From Nematostella vectensis (lineage: Eukaryota > Cnidaria > Anthozoa > Actiniaria > Edwardsiidae), in the NCBI RefSeq assembly GCF_932526225.1, contig NC_064044.1:3746092-3810091 (forward strand): DNA of 64,000 nt, written 5' to 3'. Below are positions 21,671 to 32,571 of this stretch, one piece after another (the first letter of the stretch is position 1; each line of letters opens with the position of its first letter). The translations under genes and the position numbers were made by a program. The notes under the pieces were generated by a model, which ran no database searches, was not told the origin of the DNA, and worked only from the letters and a program-made list of their open reading frames with translations.

Positions 21671-22693
21671 CTAAACCTCTGTAGTAGTTTTGGTACTTTT
21701 TCGAATGAGTGAGCTGGCTGTAGCTTGGTCAGTGTTTTTCATGTCATCCACCCTAGCGCATGCGCACTTGATCAATAGATACCGAAAAGCATGCCGGTAC
21801 TTTTCCAGTCTCCAGCTGTAGACGATTGGATTGGTGACGGACGACGTGTGATAAGACGTCATCGATATAAACATGGAGACCGAAAAGACCGAGGGATTCA
21901 ACGAGCATTCTACCGCCGTACAAATGACCGTGACAGTTGACAGTAAAACAGCAGGGAAGAATGTTAATAAGAAGACCGCAAGGATAATGCAGACTGCTAT
22001 AGTTATATTTCGTTCACGTTGGTATGCGAGCCTGCAAGCATTAGACTCAGCGCAGCTACACACCAAAGACCTGCTCCTGCGCACCGCGAGGACCATTCTC
22101 GTGTTCATTACCATCAGCACAACTAGCGACAGGACCAAGTGACCGCCGTGGATGACGTAATGTGTCACGTGACAGGTCATGGCGATAGCCAGTCCGAATA
22201 CGACACTGTAGCACGTGATCACAATCAACGCTCTGCGCATGCGCGTTATGGTCACATGATACTTGTACGTCAACGGTGCGGTCACGGCTCGATGGCGATC
22301 CGTTGTCATGGCAACCAACAACAACAATGACGCTAGCTCCAAAGTTGATTTCATTACTTCCATACAAGGGTTCGTCTTCGCGAGGAAGTCTCGAAAGTTC
22401 ACATGGTACGCGCAAAGTATGTAGAAAACAGATGATGGCAGCAGGGACAATAAGGCGTTTAGAAGGTCCACGCTGGCCAAAGCTGTAATAAGTAGATTTG
22501 ATGCTGAATTACGCAGCTGCTTGAAAGGGTCTTTCAAGTAGGCGATGATGGTGACTGCATTTCCAGTAATCGCCAGCAAAGCGAGGACAAAGTAGAACAC
22601 CCCGATGCCTACAAACTGCGCTGAGCTGAGCTCCATGGGGGTGCCAAACCTTGTGGAGTTCCCTCCAGGGTGCGGACAATTGAATGCCAGCAT
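21671..22693 (-). CDS. Rhodopsin-class (class A) GPCR, intronless ORF
   Basis: 340 aa, seven hydrophobic helices. An extracellular N-terminus with an N-glycosylation site (N12) precedes TM1 with GN (N45). TM2 has D76 (SVDLL). C110 opens TM3, which ends in DRH (132-134) in place of DRY. TM7 carries NPIVY (288-292). TM4 lacks the usual tryptophan, TM6 has TFFP in place of CWxP, and the second extracellular loop is short, with C174 as likely partner of C110. Ligand unknown; the features fit divergent cnidarian orphan receptors. The first in-frame ATG is at 22693. Just upstream on the minus strand, TTTTCAATATTTAG ends at 22707 and looks like a splice acceptor, so a 5' non-coding exon may lie beyond the minisatellite. 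A minus-strand AATAAA is at 21471-21476. Confidence 0.9.
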   Translation of the reverse strand: MLAFNCPHPGGNSTRFGTPMELSSAQFVGIGVFYFVLALLAITGNAVTIIAYLKDPFKQLRNSASNLLITALASVDLLNALLSLLPSSVFYILCAYHVNFRDFLAKTNPCMEVMKSTLELASLLLLVAMTTDRHRAVTAPLTYKYHVTITRMRRALIVITCYSVVFGLAIAMTCHVTHYVIHGGHLVLSLVVLMVMNTRMVLAVRRSRSLVCSCAESNACRLAYQRERNITIAVCIILAVFLLTFFPAVLLSTVTVICTAVECSLNPSVFSVSMFISMTSYHTSSVTNPIVYSWRLEKYRHAFRYLLIKCACARVDDMKNTDQATASSLIRKSTKTTTEV

Positions 22694-22757
22694 GATGCTG
22701 ATAGTCCTAAATATTGAAAACGGGATGAGGCTTAAGGTAAATGCCACGAATTGATAA

Positions 22758-24930
22758 GGGAGGAGAGGGTGGGATTTGCTGAGGAAGGAGAGAGTGGGGA
22801 GAAAGGGAGGTGGAGCTAAGAGTCTATTTTGGGATTTGCTGAGAGAGGAGAGGGTGGGGAGAAAGGGAGGTGAAGCTAAGAGTCTATTTTGGGATTTGCT
22901 GAGAGAGGAGAGGGTGGGGAGAAAGGGAGGTGAAGCTAAGAGTCTATTTTGGGATTTGCTGAGAGAGGAGAGGGTGGGGAGAAAGGGAGGTGAAGCTAAG
23001 AGTCTATTTTTGGATTTGCTGAGAGAGGAGAGGGTGGGAAGAATGGGAGGTGAAGCTAAGGGTCTATTTTGGGATTTGCTGAGGGAGGAGAGGGTGGGAA
23101 GAATGGGAGGTGAAGCTAAGAGTCTATTTTAGGATTTGCTGAGGGAGGAGAGGGTGGGGAGAAAGATGTGAAGCTAATGGTTAATGTCGGGATTTGCTGA
23201 GAGAGGAGAGGGTGGGGAGAAAGAGAGGTGAAGCTAAGGGTCTATTTTGGGATTTGCTGAGGGAGGAGAGGGTGGGAAGAATGGGAGGTGAAGCTAAGAG
23301 TCTATTTTAGGATTTGCTGAGGGAGGAGAGGGTGGGGAGAAAGATGTGAAGCTAATGGTTAATGTCGGGATTTGCTGAGAGAGGAGAGGGTGGGGAGAAA
23401 GAGAGGTGAAGCTAAGGGTCTATTTTGGGATTTGCTGAGGGAGGAGAGGGTGGGAAGAATGGGAGGTGAAGCTAAGAGTCTATTTTAGGATTTGCTGAGG
23501 GAGGAGAGGGTGGGGAGAAAGATGTGAAGCTAATGGTTAATGTCGGGATTTGCTGAGAGAGGAGAGGGTGGGGAGAAAGAGAGGTGAAGCTAAGGGTTTA
23601 TTTTGGGATTTGCTGAGGGAGGAGAGGGTGGGAAGAATGGGAGGTGAAGCTAAGAGTCTATTTTGGGATTTGCTGAGAGAGGAGAGGATGGGAAGAAAGG
23701 GAGGTGAAGCTAAGAGTCTATTTTGGGATTTGCTGAGAGAGGAGAGGGTGGGGAGAAAGATGTGAAGCTAAGAGTCTATTTTGGGATTTGCTGAGAGAGG
23801 AGAGGGTGGGGAGAAAGGGAGGTGAAGCTAAGAGTCTATTTTGGGATTTGCTGAGAGAGGAGAGGGTGGGGAGAAAGGGAGGTGAAGCTAAGAGTCTATT
23901 TTGGGATTTGCTGAGAGAGGAGAGGGTGGGGAGAAAGATGTGAAGCTAAGAGTCTATTTTTGGATTTGCTGAGAGAGGAGAGGGTGGGGAGAAAGGGAGG
24001 TGAAGCTAAGAGTCTATTTTGGGATTTGCTAAGGGAGGAGAGGGTGGGGAGAAAGGGAGGTGAAGCTAAGAGTCTATTTTGGGATTTGCTGAGGGAGGAG
24101 AGGGTGGGGAGAATGGGAGGTGAAGCTAAGAGTCTATTTTGGGATTTGCTGAGAGAGGAGAGGGTGGGGAGAAAGGGAGGTGAAGCTAAGAGTCTATTTT
24201 GGGATTTGCTGAGAGAGGAGAGGGTGGGAAGAAAGGGAGGTGAAGCTAAGAGTCTATTTTGGGATTTGCTGAGGGAGGAGAGGGTGGGGAGAAAGGGAGG
24301 TGAAGCTAAGAGTCTATTTTGGGATTTGCTGAGAGAGGAGAGGGTGGGGAGAATGGGAGGTGAAGCTAAGAGTCTATTTTGGGATTTGCTGAGAGAGGAG
24401 AGGGTGGGGAGAAAGGGAGGTGAAGCTAAGAGTCTATTTTGGGATTTGCTGAGAGAGGAGAGGGTGGGGAGAAAGGGAGGGGAAGCTAAGAGTCTATTTT
24501 GGGATTTGCTGAGGGAGGAGAGGGTGGGGAGAATGGGAGGTGAAGCTAAGAGTCTATTTTGGGATTTGCTGAGAGAGGAGAGGGTGGGGAGAAAGGGAGG
24601 TGAAGCTAAGAGTCTATTTTGGGATTTGCTGAGGGAGGAGAGGGTGGGGAGAAAGGGAGGTGAAGCTAAGAGTCTATTTTGGGATTTGCTGAGAGAGGAG
24701 AGGGTGGGGAGAATGGGAGGTGAAGCTAAGAGTCTATTTTGGGATTTGCTGAGAGAGGAGAGGGTGGGAAGAATGGGAGGTGAAGCTAAGAGTCTATTTT
24801 AGGATTTGCTGAGGGAGGAGAGGGTGGGGAGAAAGATGTGAAGCTAATGGTTAATGTCGGGATTTGCTAAGGGAGGAGAGGGTGGGGAGAAAAATGTGAA
24901 GCCAATGGTTAATGTCGGGATTTGCTAAGG
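22758..24930 (+). repeat. 60-bp minisatellite, about 36 units, upstream of the GPCR
   Basis: The unit contains GGGATTTGCTGAGAGAGGAG, AGGGTGGGGAGAAAGGGAGG and TGAAGCTAAGAGTCTATTTT. Because 60 is a multiple of three, one frame stays open for up to 280 codons, giving a 20-residue periodic peptide; I take this as a by-product. Some units are shorter (GAAAGATGTG variant). A three-unit 178-bp block repeats at about 23131, 23309 and 23487. Confidence 0.96.
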
Positions 24931-25829
24931 GCGATGCAGTTGCCTCTATAGCTCACTCGCCATCTTTCTTATTTACAATAAAACCCATTTATAGGGAACC
25001 TAGGCGACGAGAAACAAATAACAACCTAATTAATCGGATGTTTGTCCTCCACTAACGATGTAGACTTCTAAGAATAGAAGACCATTTTTTAGGGTAGATT
25101 GAGTATAGTAAATTAAATTTTTAACTTGAAAAGGCGCCAGATTTGATTATTATTGATACAACTTATTCTTTTAACGGATTATATGATAACTAACGGCACG
25201 AAATCATTAGCTCGAACTACCGCAAATTGTAAAATGCGTTACTTGAAAAAAATTATTCCTTTCACTTTCAGTCGCTTTTATTATGACTGGTAGTAATCCT
25301 CAGAGTGTTCTTCTTAATTCCGCGGTGCTTCAGCTTTGCACAATCCAAGTTTTAGCCCAAAATGCACTAAAATAAATACATGTAAACCACATTTGTCCAT
25401 TGCATGTCTTGTTGTATTTAGCGGATTAGGTTATCGACATGGGAAAGATTAGTGAAACAAGGATAATTTATAATATCAAGAATATTAAAGTAGTTTGCAA
25501 ATTGCTATTTTATTGTTATAAGACAATTTTGATTAAACATTCATGCAATTTACGCGATAATGTTAAATCGTATAGGAAATAGAATAAGCGACTTATTTAG
25601 TTCTAATTCTAATATTCTCTGCTGCCATTTCAGGGTAGACCACGAAGGTTAATAGCATAGCTCAAAATAACAAATGACATTTGATCTACTGTACCTTGCC
25701 ACAATGATGAAAACTTGAAAATAAACGTGTAAAAGGATAATAATGCAGAAAATGTTCCAGAATATATCAAAATGGGATGGATAGAATCAAAAAGCCCAAA
25801 CTGTCGTGATCTCGTACCAGAACAATGAA

Positions 25830-25905
25830 TACAATACACCAAAAACTGGAATTCGACTCTGCCAAGTTTTCGTCTTTAAAAAGACTTCTTCAGGGTGCAT
25901 GACCC
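25830..25905 (+). repeat. Dispersed repeat, also at 31165-31230
   Basis: Both places carry ACCAA(A)AACTGGAA, TCGACTCTGCCAAGTTTTCG and TCTTTAAAAAGACT in the same order and orientation. Probably the end of an unidentified retroelement. Confidence 0.6.
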
Positions 25906-27819
25906 CACCCACCCCCATGGATCCGCCCTTGTACATTGCTTCAAAAAAAGGCGCGAAAAAGCATCGAAAGAACATCTTTATGGAACGTGACTCGACATAA
26001 ACTGTTTCTTTTGCCTGAGGAAATCTTAGGAAGTTGTTCTCAAAATTTAAAAAAGTGCTTCCTGTAGCATTGTTATGGGGTTTTAATTGCATCCTATGGC
26101 TTATCGAGAACACATGATCTGATAACTACCACCCGTGTAAAGTTTGGAACTGGGATATGATGGCAAAGATACCTACAGAACTCAAAATACCGCTATGAAA
26201 GTTTGCCAATGCATATAGTAATCGTAATTAGAATAAAAAAAGTCTTATAATTACGAAGACATTTTTGCTAGATTTATAAGGATTCCAAGTATAATTGCTC
26301 AATTCCCTTTCATCTTTCCCCTAGACCCTTCCTCTCAGACTTCTTGAACAATCTAAGTAATGATTTTCTAGCTTAAGGTGTCGGCTAAACTACTTAAAAC
26401 CTTAACCATGATAGTATTTTAATGAAATATACTAAAATCCCATTTCCACGAACGCCGTTCCAAGAGCATTTGATGAATACAGACTCCCATCGTTGCTTCC
26501 ATTAACGATGCCCTCTACTGATTTCTTGCATAAATACTATTTCCACAAAATCCAAAAATATATTCATACAAATAGAAATGTCAATTAGATTCATTTTCTC
26601 TCAGGGAAAAAAATTTCTGGTGGTAAAAAGTGGTTTAATAAGAATTTAAAAAAAAAACAGTACAGAAACACAAATAATATTTGGCAATCATCACACGCAA
26701 GCATATTCCTAAAGTGCGAGTACAAAGTCATATATATAGTCATAACTTTTTTCTGTGGGCAAGCATTTTAGCATGCTTTCCACATTTTAGAAATTTGCGC
26801 AAGAATTGAAGGCTTAAAATAGCCAGACCATATCAAAATTTTGTAGGAGCCTTTGAAAAAAGGTAAAAAAAAAGAATAATAAATCAGCTTACCTCATATG
26901 TAATCTTGTAACGACCGCGAAAACACGGTTTGCACAATGCGGATCAAGACCTTGGAGACCTTGGATCAAGACCTTGAAGATCGTGCCGTGCCTATTAACG
27001 AGACCGACTACTAATGATCATTTGTTAAGAATAAAGTGACACATATCACCTGGGTTGTCATGTCTACGGCATGATGTAAGTAGTATGGCGTGTACCACAA
27101 TAGCATTTGGATTTAACTATTTCCGGCGATACTCTTTTTTTAATTCATGATAACAGTGCCATTTGTGTCTATTTTTTTTATTTTTATACCTATTTGACCC
27201 CCTCTTCAGTTATGTTTACAAAGCGAAGTCTACAAACTAATAAAGCTTTAGATAGAAAAGCTTTCACCTTTCTTAAGCACAGCATCTTTTATATGGCTTA
27301 TGAACTTTTGATTCTTAATGGCTAATTGTCGATAAAACCCCTCTTTAATCAATTGTAAAATTCGTTGATGCGGCTTAGCAATTAATTATGAAAGGTACAT
27401 CAATGAAAATTTACAAAAAATGTCCAAACAAAAAATTCTCAAACCAACGAAAAAAAAAATAGTCTTAAAAATAAAGGCTATGTGAAATTTGGCTTCTATC
27501 TGAAAAAGTATAAGATAATGACGCGGAGGAGGGGAACACTTTAAGGAAATTTACTTAAAGGTCTAATTGATGTAATAAAAGCTTTTTCGACGTAAATGTG
27601 TTTATCAAATGTGACGAGATATATCCGCTTTCGTTTATTCATAAAGGAAAACTTTTCACGCGGAGATTATTCGTGTAGGGCTATTGCATCAGCCATCTAG
27701 TATGTAAAATCTTGTATCGCAATTTCTTGTAGAAGAAGCGGTCCGATTGTTTTTTCCTTTGTGTGTTTTTGTATGGAGAATCTTCATTGCTTCAATGTGT
27801 GGTTTCAGAAAATATCCTT

Positions 27820-28020
27820 ACCTCCCTTATGGAGGGTAATGGAAATTCTGGGGGGTTGGGGGAGTCAAACGCCCAGGAATTTGCAGAGGGGAGAGGGGGG
27901 TAAAAACAGTTACTGTATTAATTTTTTTTGCAGGGGGCTGGAAATTCCAGAGGGGTGGGGGGTCATACCTCCGACCCCCTCCATAGTGAGGGGGGGGATG
28001 GGGTATGGATATTTTCTGGA
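27820..28020 (+). repeat. G-rich imperfect tandem duplication
   Basis: Two related halves each contain GGAAATTC, a run of GGGG..TGGGGG, and a CTCC(C)TTATGGAGGG or CCTCCATAGTGAGGG element. AATATCCTTACC at the left and GGATATTTTCTGG at the right give weak inverted ends. Confidence 0.4.
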
Positions 28021-29174
28021 ACTACACAATTGAAATCTTTTCTCCAGAATCTGAAAACTTGTCTATTGCTCTTTCTATCAGAAGCTTCGGGTGTGTGTTT
28101 TGCAGATCGTGCACTTTCTCTCATTCGGGGGTATATATGGTCTAGCGTGTCTCCCTGTTTCAATGGCCAAATTGTGGTTATTAAGCCTAAATTTTTTAAG
28201 GCAACCCTGCGTTGTACATTGTTTATAATATGAGTTAGATAATATCGTATTTTTAGGACCTTAAAAGACCTAAAAGTTCTTAGTTTGTTCTTTTTATCAG
28301 AAGCTTCGTGTGCGTGTCCATAGGGGAGAGGGAGGGGGGGAGGGGTTGGGGTCCGGGGGGTCCTGACCTCACCCTGCTCCTGTGCGACATGAGTTCGAAT
28401 TCGTTTGACCCCCTCCTTGGTTAAGAAGTTGGTTTAATTTTATGTTTTTATTTGAATAGAAAAAGTTTCTATACGGACCTAGTGACATTTTACCAGAGCT
28501 AAGAATGCCGATGACCACTCTGGACCCCACCCCACGTGTTTCTCTAAAGCACGCCCATGAGCTTTAAATGAAAGGTTTAACAGCTATTTTCACCAGCGAC
28601 GAAGTTCTAGGAGACGGAGAAAGAAAAGGAGACAAAAGACGCGCGAGAAAATCGGGTGCAAAGGAGAGCTAGTGGGCATAACGGACCTCGTGGGAGGGAA
28701 TCTCACACTCACATAAAGGAAACAAAAAAAAAAGTAGTTTTCTTCTTTTTCTTCTCTATTTTTTTACTTGTAAAAAATATAACTATTCAACGCTAAAGGC
28801 ATGTTAGGATAGCGCTTAAAATCTTTTGTTATTATTCTATGATGAATTTGAATATATATATAATATTTTTAACCATTTTTCTTGTTAATTTTTACAAAAT
28901 ACCGTTTTATCGTGTGCTTCGCCCCAACGATATATTTTTATTATGTCGAGTAACACCGCAAACGAGTTTCTAAACAAACTTTTCATGGCCTAATGAAACT
29001 TTATGTTTTGAGATGCAACCAAAACAACAGCACCGATGTTACGTCATGAACAATAGAGACCATGCGCACGTGCAATACGATATCAGTCACTACCATGGTG
29101 TTGGGGGGGGGGGGGGGCAGGGTCACTCATAGGTATGATATTTTTATTGATATCTTCACGACCTATCGGACAGC

Positions 29175-30960
29175 TTAAGAAAACTACAGCCGCAACGCGA
29201 AGGTTTAGTTATCAACAGTATTCCGGTTAACCACCTTCTATATGCAGATGACCTGGTTCTTTTAAAAGAAAAAGGAAGATTGTAAATAGGGTGGTGTGGT
29301 CATAAGTCACTCAATTACTATTTTTAACTTTTGTTAGTTAATCATCAATGAACTTTGTACTTTGTCACTCAATTACTATTTTTACCTTTTGTTAGTGAAT
29401 CATCAATGAACTTTGTACATATACTAGCTATAACATGCCATTGTAACTCATTTATAACCTGAAGAAGGCAGGTATTGGCCTGCCGAAATATCGTTCTAAA
29501 AAACATGAATCTGCGTTGTTGTCGACTTTTTCTTTTAAAGGTTTTATTAATTAATCAACTGTCGACGCAGACCATAAGGTCCGACGCACACCAGCAGATA
29601 AAGGCTGTCCGGTGGTTTCTTCCTACGTTCTTGTTCTTTTAGCGAAGGACGAAAGCCGCTAACATACCTACCTGAATTGTATGGAGGATTTTGTTCAAGC
29701 CAACGGTATGAAATTCAATTTAGACAAAACGAAGGAATCGATATTCGATAAAAGTGGGAGGTCCTTGAATAACTATTGCATTAAATACCTAGGCTAAAAT
29801 TTAGAAAACGTCACCACATACAAATACTTAGGTCTGACATTCAGTTCCATCGGAAACTTTATGCCGCCAGAAGCCATTAAAAAAAGTAAAGCACTTTTTA
29901 AACTTAAAAGAGAAATGGGCAACAACTTCAGAACAAATGTCCTGCTGACTAACCGCCTTTTTGACTGCCTCATTAAGCCAATCCTTCTATATGGCAGCGA
30001 AATCTGGGGCGTCGATGAAATAAAAAACGAACATGACCCAATAGAGCTGGTGCACGCCAAATTTTGTAAGTTTATCCTCGCTGTCGGCAAGTATGCTCCA
30101 AATATAGCCTGTCGGGCAGAACTAGGAAGATATCCTGTCCATAGACGCGAAATTAAGGGTATTGAATTTTCATAACAAACGATCCGCAGCCCACAGCAAT
30201 ATCTTATCACATGATGCATATTTGGACTGCACCCCCGGAACCTACTGGTATGTTAAAGGCAAAGCCATGGTGTATTCGGTGGGACTGGGTTATCTCTGGG
30301 GAAACTTTCAAGTAATTGAGAAAAAAGCGCAGCAATATTTGTTTAAGCAAAGGCTTCAAGACATTGGATTCCAAAATTTTGAAGCTGACATTTTTAACGA
30401 TTCAAAAAAGCCTGGGAAAAAGAACAAACTTAGAACTTACCGTAAGTTAAAGACAAAATATGACAAGTAAACGAACCTATTTAATGTTCAAAACATCAAG
30501 CAAAGAGAAGAGTTGACACGCGTTAGAAAAAGGTGTCATAAGTTAGAAATAGAGGCTGGACGGTACTCCAGACCGTACCGCAGCCCGGAGGAGAGACTCT
30601 GCCGGCAATGCGACCTCAACGAAACAGAAGATGAGTGGCACTTCCTACTGAGGTGTCCTATCTATGATAACCTTAGAAAAGAAATGCTTCATGTTCTGGA
30701 AAAAGACAAAATTTGATTTCACAACAAGAAACAGCATTTCATCTACTCTTAAACCCGCCAAAAAGGTGCAAAAGGCTGTTGCAAAGCACATTTTTCTTTG
30801 TATGTGTATAAGAAAAGGAAATAAGGAAATATAATAAGGAAAGGAAGTATGATTTATTGGTTGAAACAACCTATGTAACGTTATATAAAGTTATATGGTA
30901 CCAATAAAATATAATCATCATCATCATCATCAAAAACATCATCACCATCATCATATGGAA
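29175..30960 (+). mobile_element. Degenerate LINE with YADD motif, 5'-truncated
   Basis: The reverse-transcriptase catalytic motif LLYADDLVLL is encoded at 29237-29266, followed by KEKG and a stop. The RT frame resumes near 29680 (MEDFVQANGMKFNLDKTK) after about 380 bp of foreign sequence containing a 62-bp tandem duplication. It then continues through KYLGLTFSSIGN and LLYGSEIWGV, with frame breaks, to the CRQC...H...C motif at about 30590-30660. The 3' UTR matches the copy at 9375-9775 and ends in AATAAAAT plus (ATC)n at 30912-30955. It has multiple stops and frameshifts, so it is inactive. Confidence 0.88.
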
Positions 30961-31065
30961 AAAGCATAGTATTTTGGAGATTCTTAATAAGAAATGACCC
31001 ATTTTTGTCCGCCTGGGGGTGGGGGTGCGCGCCATGCATACCCCCTGTGTACGCGGATGAATTGA
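30950..31065 (+). repeat. Dispersed repeat copy
   Basis: ATATGGAAAAAGCATA, TTAATAAGAAATGACCCATT, a G-rich stretch, then TGTGTACGCGGATG: same family as 2335-2482 (inverted) and 19965-20057. It starts right at the end of the LINE's ATC tail. Confidence 0.6.
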
Positions 31066-32390
31066 GAAGTTGTTTTTGATCTTTTAGTTTTCTACGTAAA
31101 TCTCTTTTTCTTCACATCCCCAAAAATACTTCGTTCTAACTCGGCAAAATAACAGTAAAATGAATTGGTTCACCAAGAACTGGAAGTCAACTCTGCCAGA
31201 TTTTCGTCTTTAATAAGACTGCTGCCACACGGTATTGTATATTCTTATCCAATATTTATTGTAAGGCGCGTCATATTAGTAGGCGCTATAGAAATCAATA
31301 AATTATCATTATCATTACTTTGTATAAATAACGATATTCTCATTATAAGGAAAAACATTTTGTTTCCCATTTGTAAAATATATCGCTATAAACCGATATT
31401 TAGAATAACTCTGGTTAAGGTGTAAAACAGCTCTTGGGTTACACGCACATTATAGTGTTACGCCTTTCAACTCCTTTTTTTTTTCTTTTTTTATGGGTGA
31501 AAAAGTTGCAGCAATGGGCGATGGAGGAAACATTTATTCTTTCTTTACCAAATTTAATCGAGAAAACCGCATTTGCTTCTGCAAATAAGCCGATGGAAAT
31601 GGATTTTTTTTACTTTGTTAGGATGACAAAATAGCGGCTGACAGAGACTGTTAGAGACACAAAGCCTGTGGCTTTGCTTAGTGTCTCATAGTCTGAAAAA
31701 AAAAAGAAAAAAACTTGCCCCGTAAAAAGACATTTATTTGGTCGGCACAGGAATCCCGTTTCAAAGACCTATCTTTCTGAGCGCCTGCTAAGTATCTGTG
31801 AAAAATTCCAAGCCTGGAAATAAACTCTTATAAATGCTTTGATATATTTAAGCCCGTGTGTAACAGAGCTATCTTCGCTAAGTGTCTAATCGTCATGAAC
31901 TCCTTCATTAACATCTTCATAACGAAAAGCTTCAAGTCCTCAAAATAATACCCAGATCCTTGTACAAACATATTATTAAGCTCCCGAAAAGACAAGCCCC
32001 CCAAGTCGCTTTGTTACACGGTCATAACTGGCTTATCACGTTTAATGACTCACTGCTCAACGGACAGCAACTGTGAAGTAGTTTTTCACGCCTTTCCTTC
32101 GCCCCTTGGTGCGCTAATACTGTTAAGTTAAACACGAACTGTGTACAACTCTGCAGGAATTTTGTACAAACTGAGCAATCTCTGACGGATGTTTAAAGAG
32201 TTTTATTGCGATTAGGCTTGTTAGAATCTTCCAGGGCGTATTGTTAGCGGTCTAGGGATCCGTAAATAAACACGATTTGTTTGTAATCAAGCAAGTCGGT
32301 ACGAGTTAGTCCCTCTTGAAATCATTCCAAAGTCGCTGCTATGTTATCGCAGATACGAACTCCGCTCGGTCTATCTGACGAATGACTCAA
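31066..32390. other. Intergenic region upstream of bHLH gene 1
   Basis: No gene recognised. A hairpin with arms GAGACAC/GTGTCTC and AAAGCC/GGCTTT lies at 31654-31687. Confidence 0.55.
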
Positions 32391-32394
32391 CTAG

Positions 32395-32571
32395 CAATCT
32401 GATTGGCTATCGTGGTAAGCCCATAGAGTGCTAAAGTGACAGACTCTAGACGTGATAATTGACACTGATTGGATAGGCGGAGCCTAGCGACATTGAAGAA
32501 TGCGCCGCGCACGGTATGACTGCTGTGCCGCTAAAGGTTTCGAGTACGTGCATAGGGTATTGTGAACTAAA
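32395..32571 (+). promoter_or_regulatory. Probable promoter of bHLH gene 1
   Basis: Two GATTGG (inverted CCAAT) boxes at about 32400 and 32468, the second followed by a GGCGGAGCC GC-rich element. No TATA box seen. Position fits a CCAAT/GC-type promoter. Confidence 0.4.

Larger units (their letters stand above)
24931..29160. other. AT-rich intergenic region, no gene recognised
   Basis: No ORF here resembles a known protein. Contents noted: a dispersed repeat at 25830-25900, a G-rich imperfect duplication at 27820-28020, a T/C-rich segment at 28735-28770 and a 15-bp G run at 29103-29117. Confidence 0.6.

Noticed and set aside
22694-22747. Upstream GTG as the GPCR start
   Set aside because: Eukaryotic initiation at GTG is unlikely; the first in-frame ATG at 22693 leaves a complete seven-helix protein, and a splice-acceptor-like sequence lies between.
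22776-24802. ORFs with 20-residue repeats in the 60-bp array
   Set aside because: Unit length is a multiple of three, so one frame stays open by default; interrupted by shorter units and with no gene context.
29450-29500. CTGAAGA...stem...GAAA as a second hammerhead ribozyme
   Set aside because: The core and stem II look right, but I find no stem III with a cleavage site and no downstream strand that pairs with the upstream flank as stem I.
31654-31687. Hairpin as a rho-independent terminator
   Set aside because: Eukaryotic context, no adjacent gene end and no T run suited to that role.
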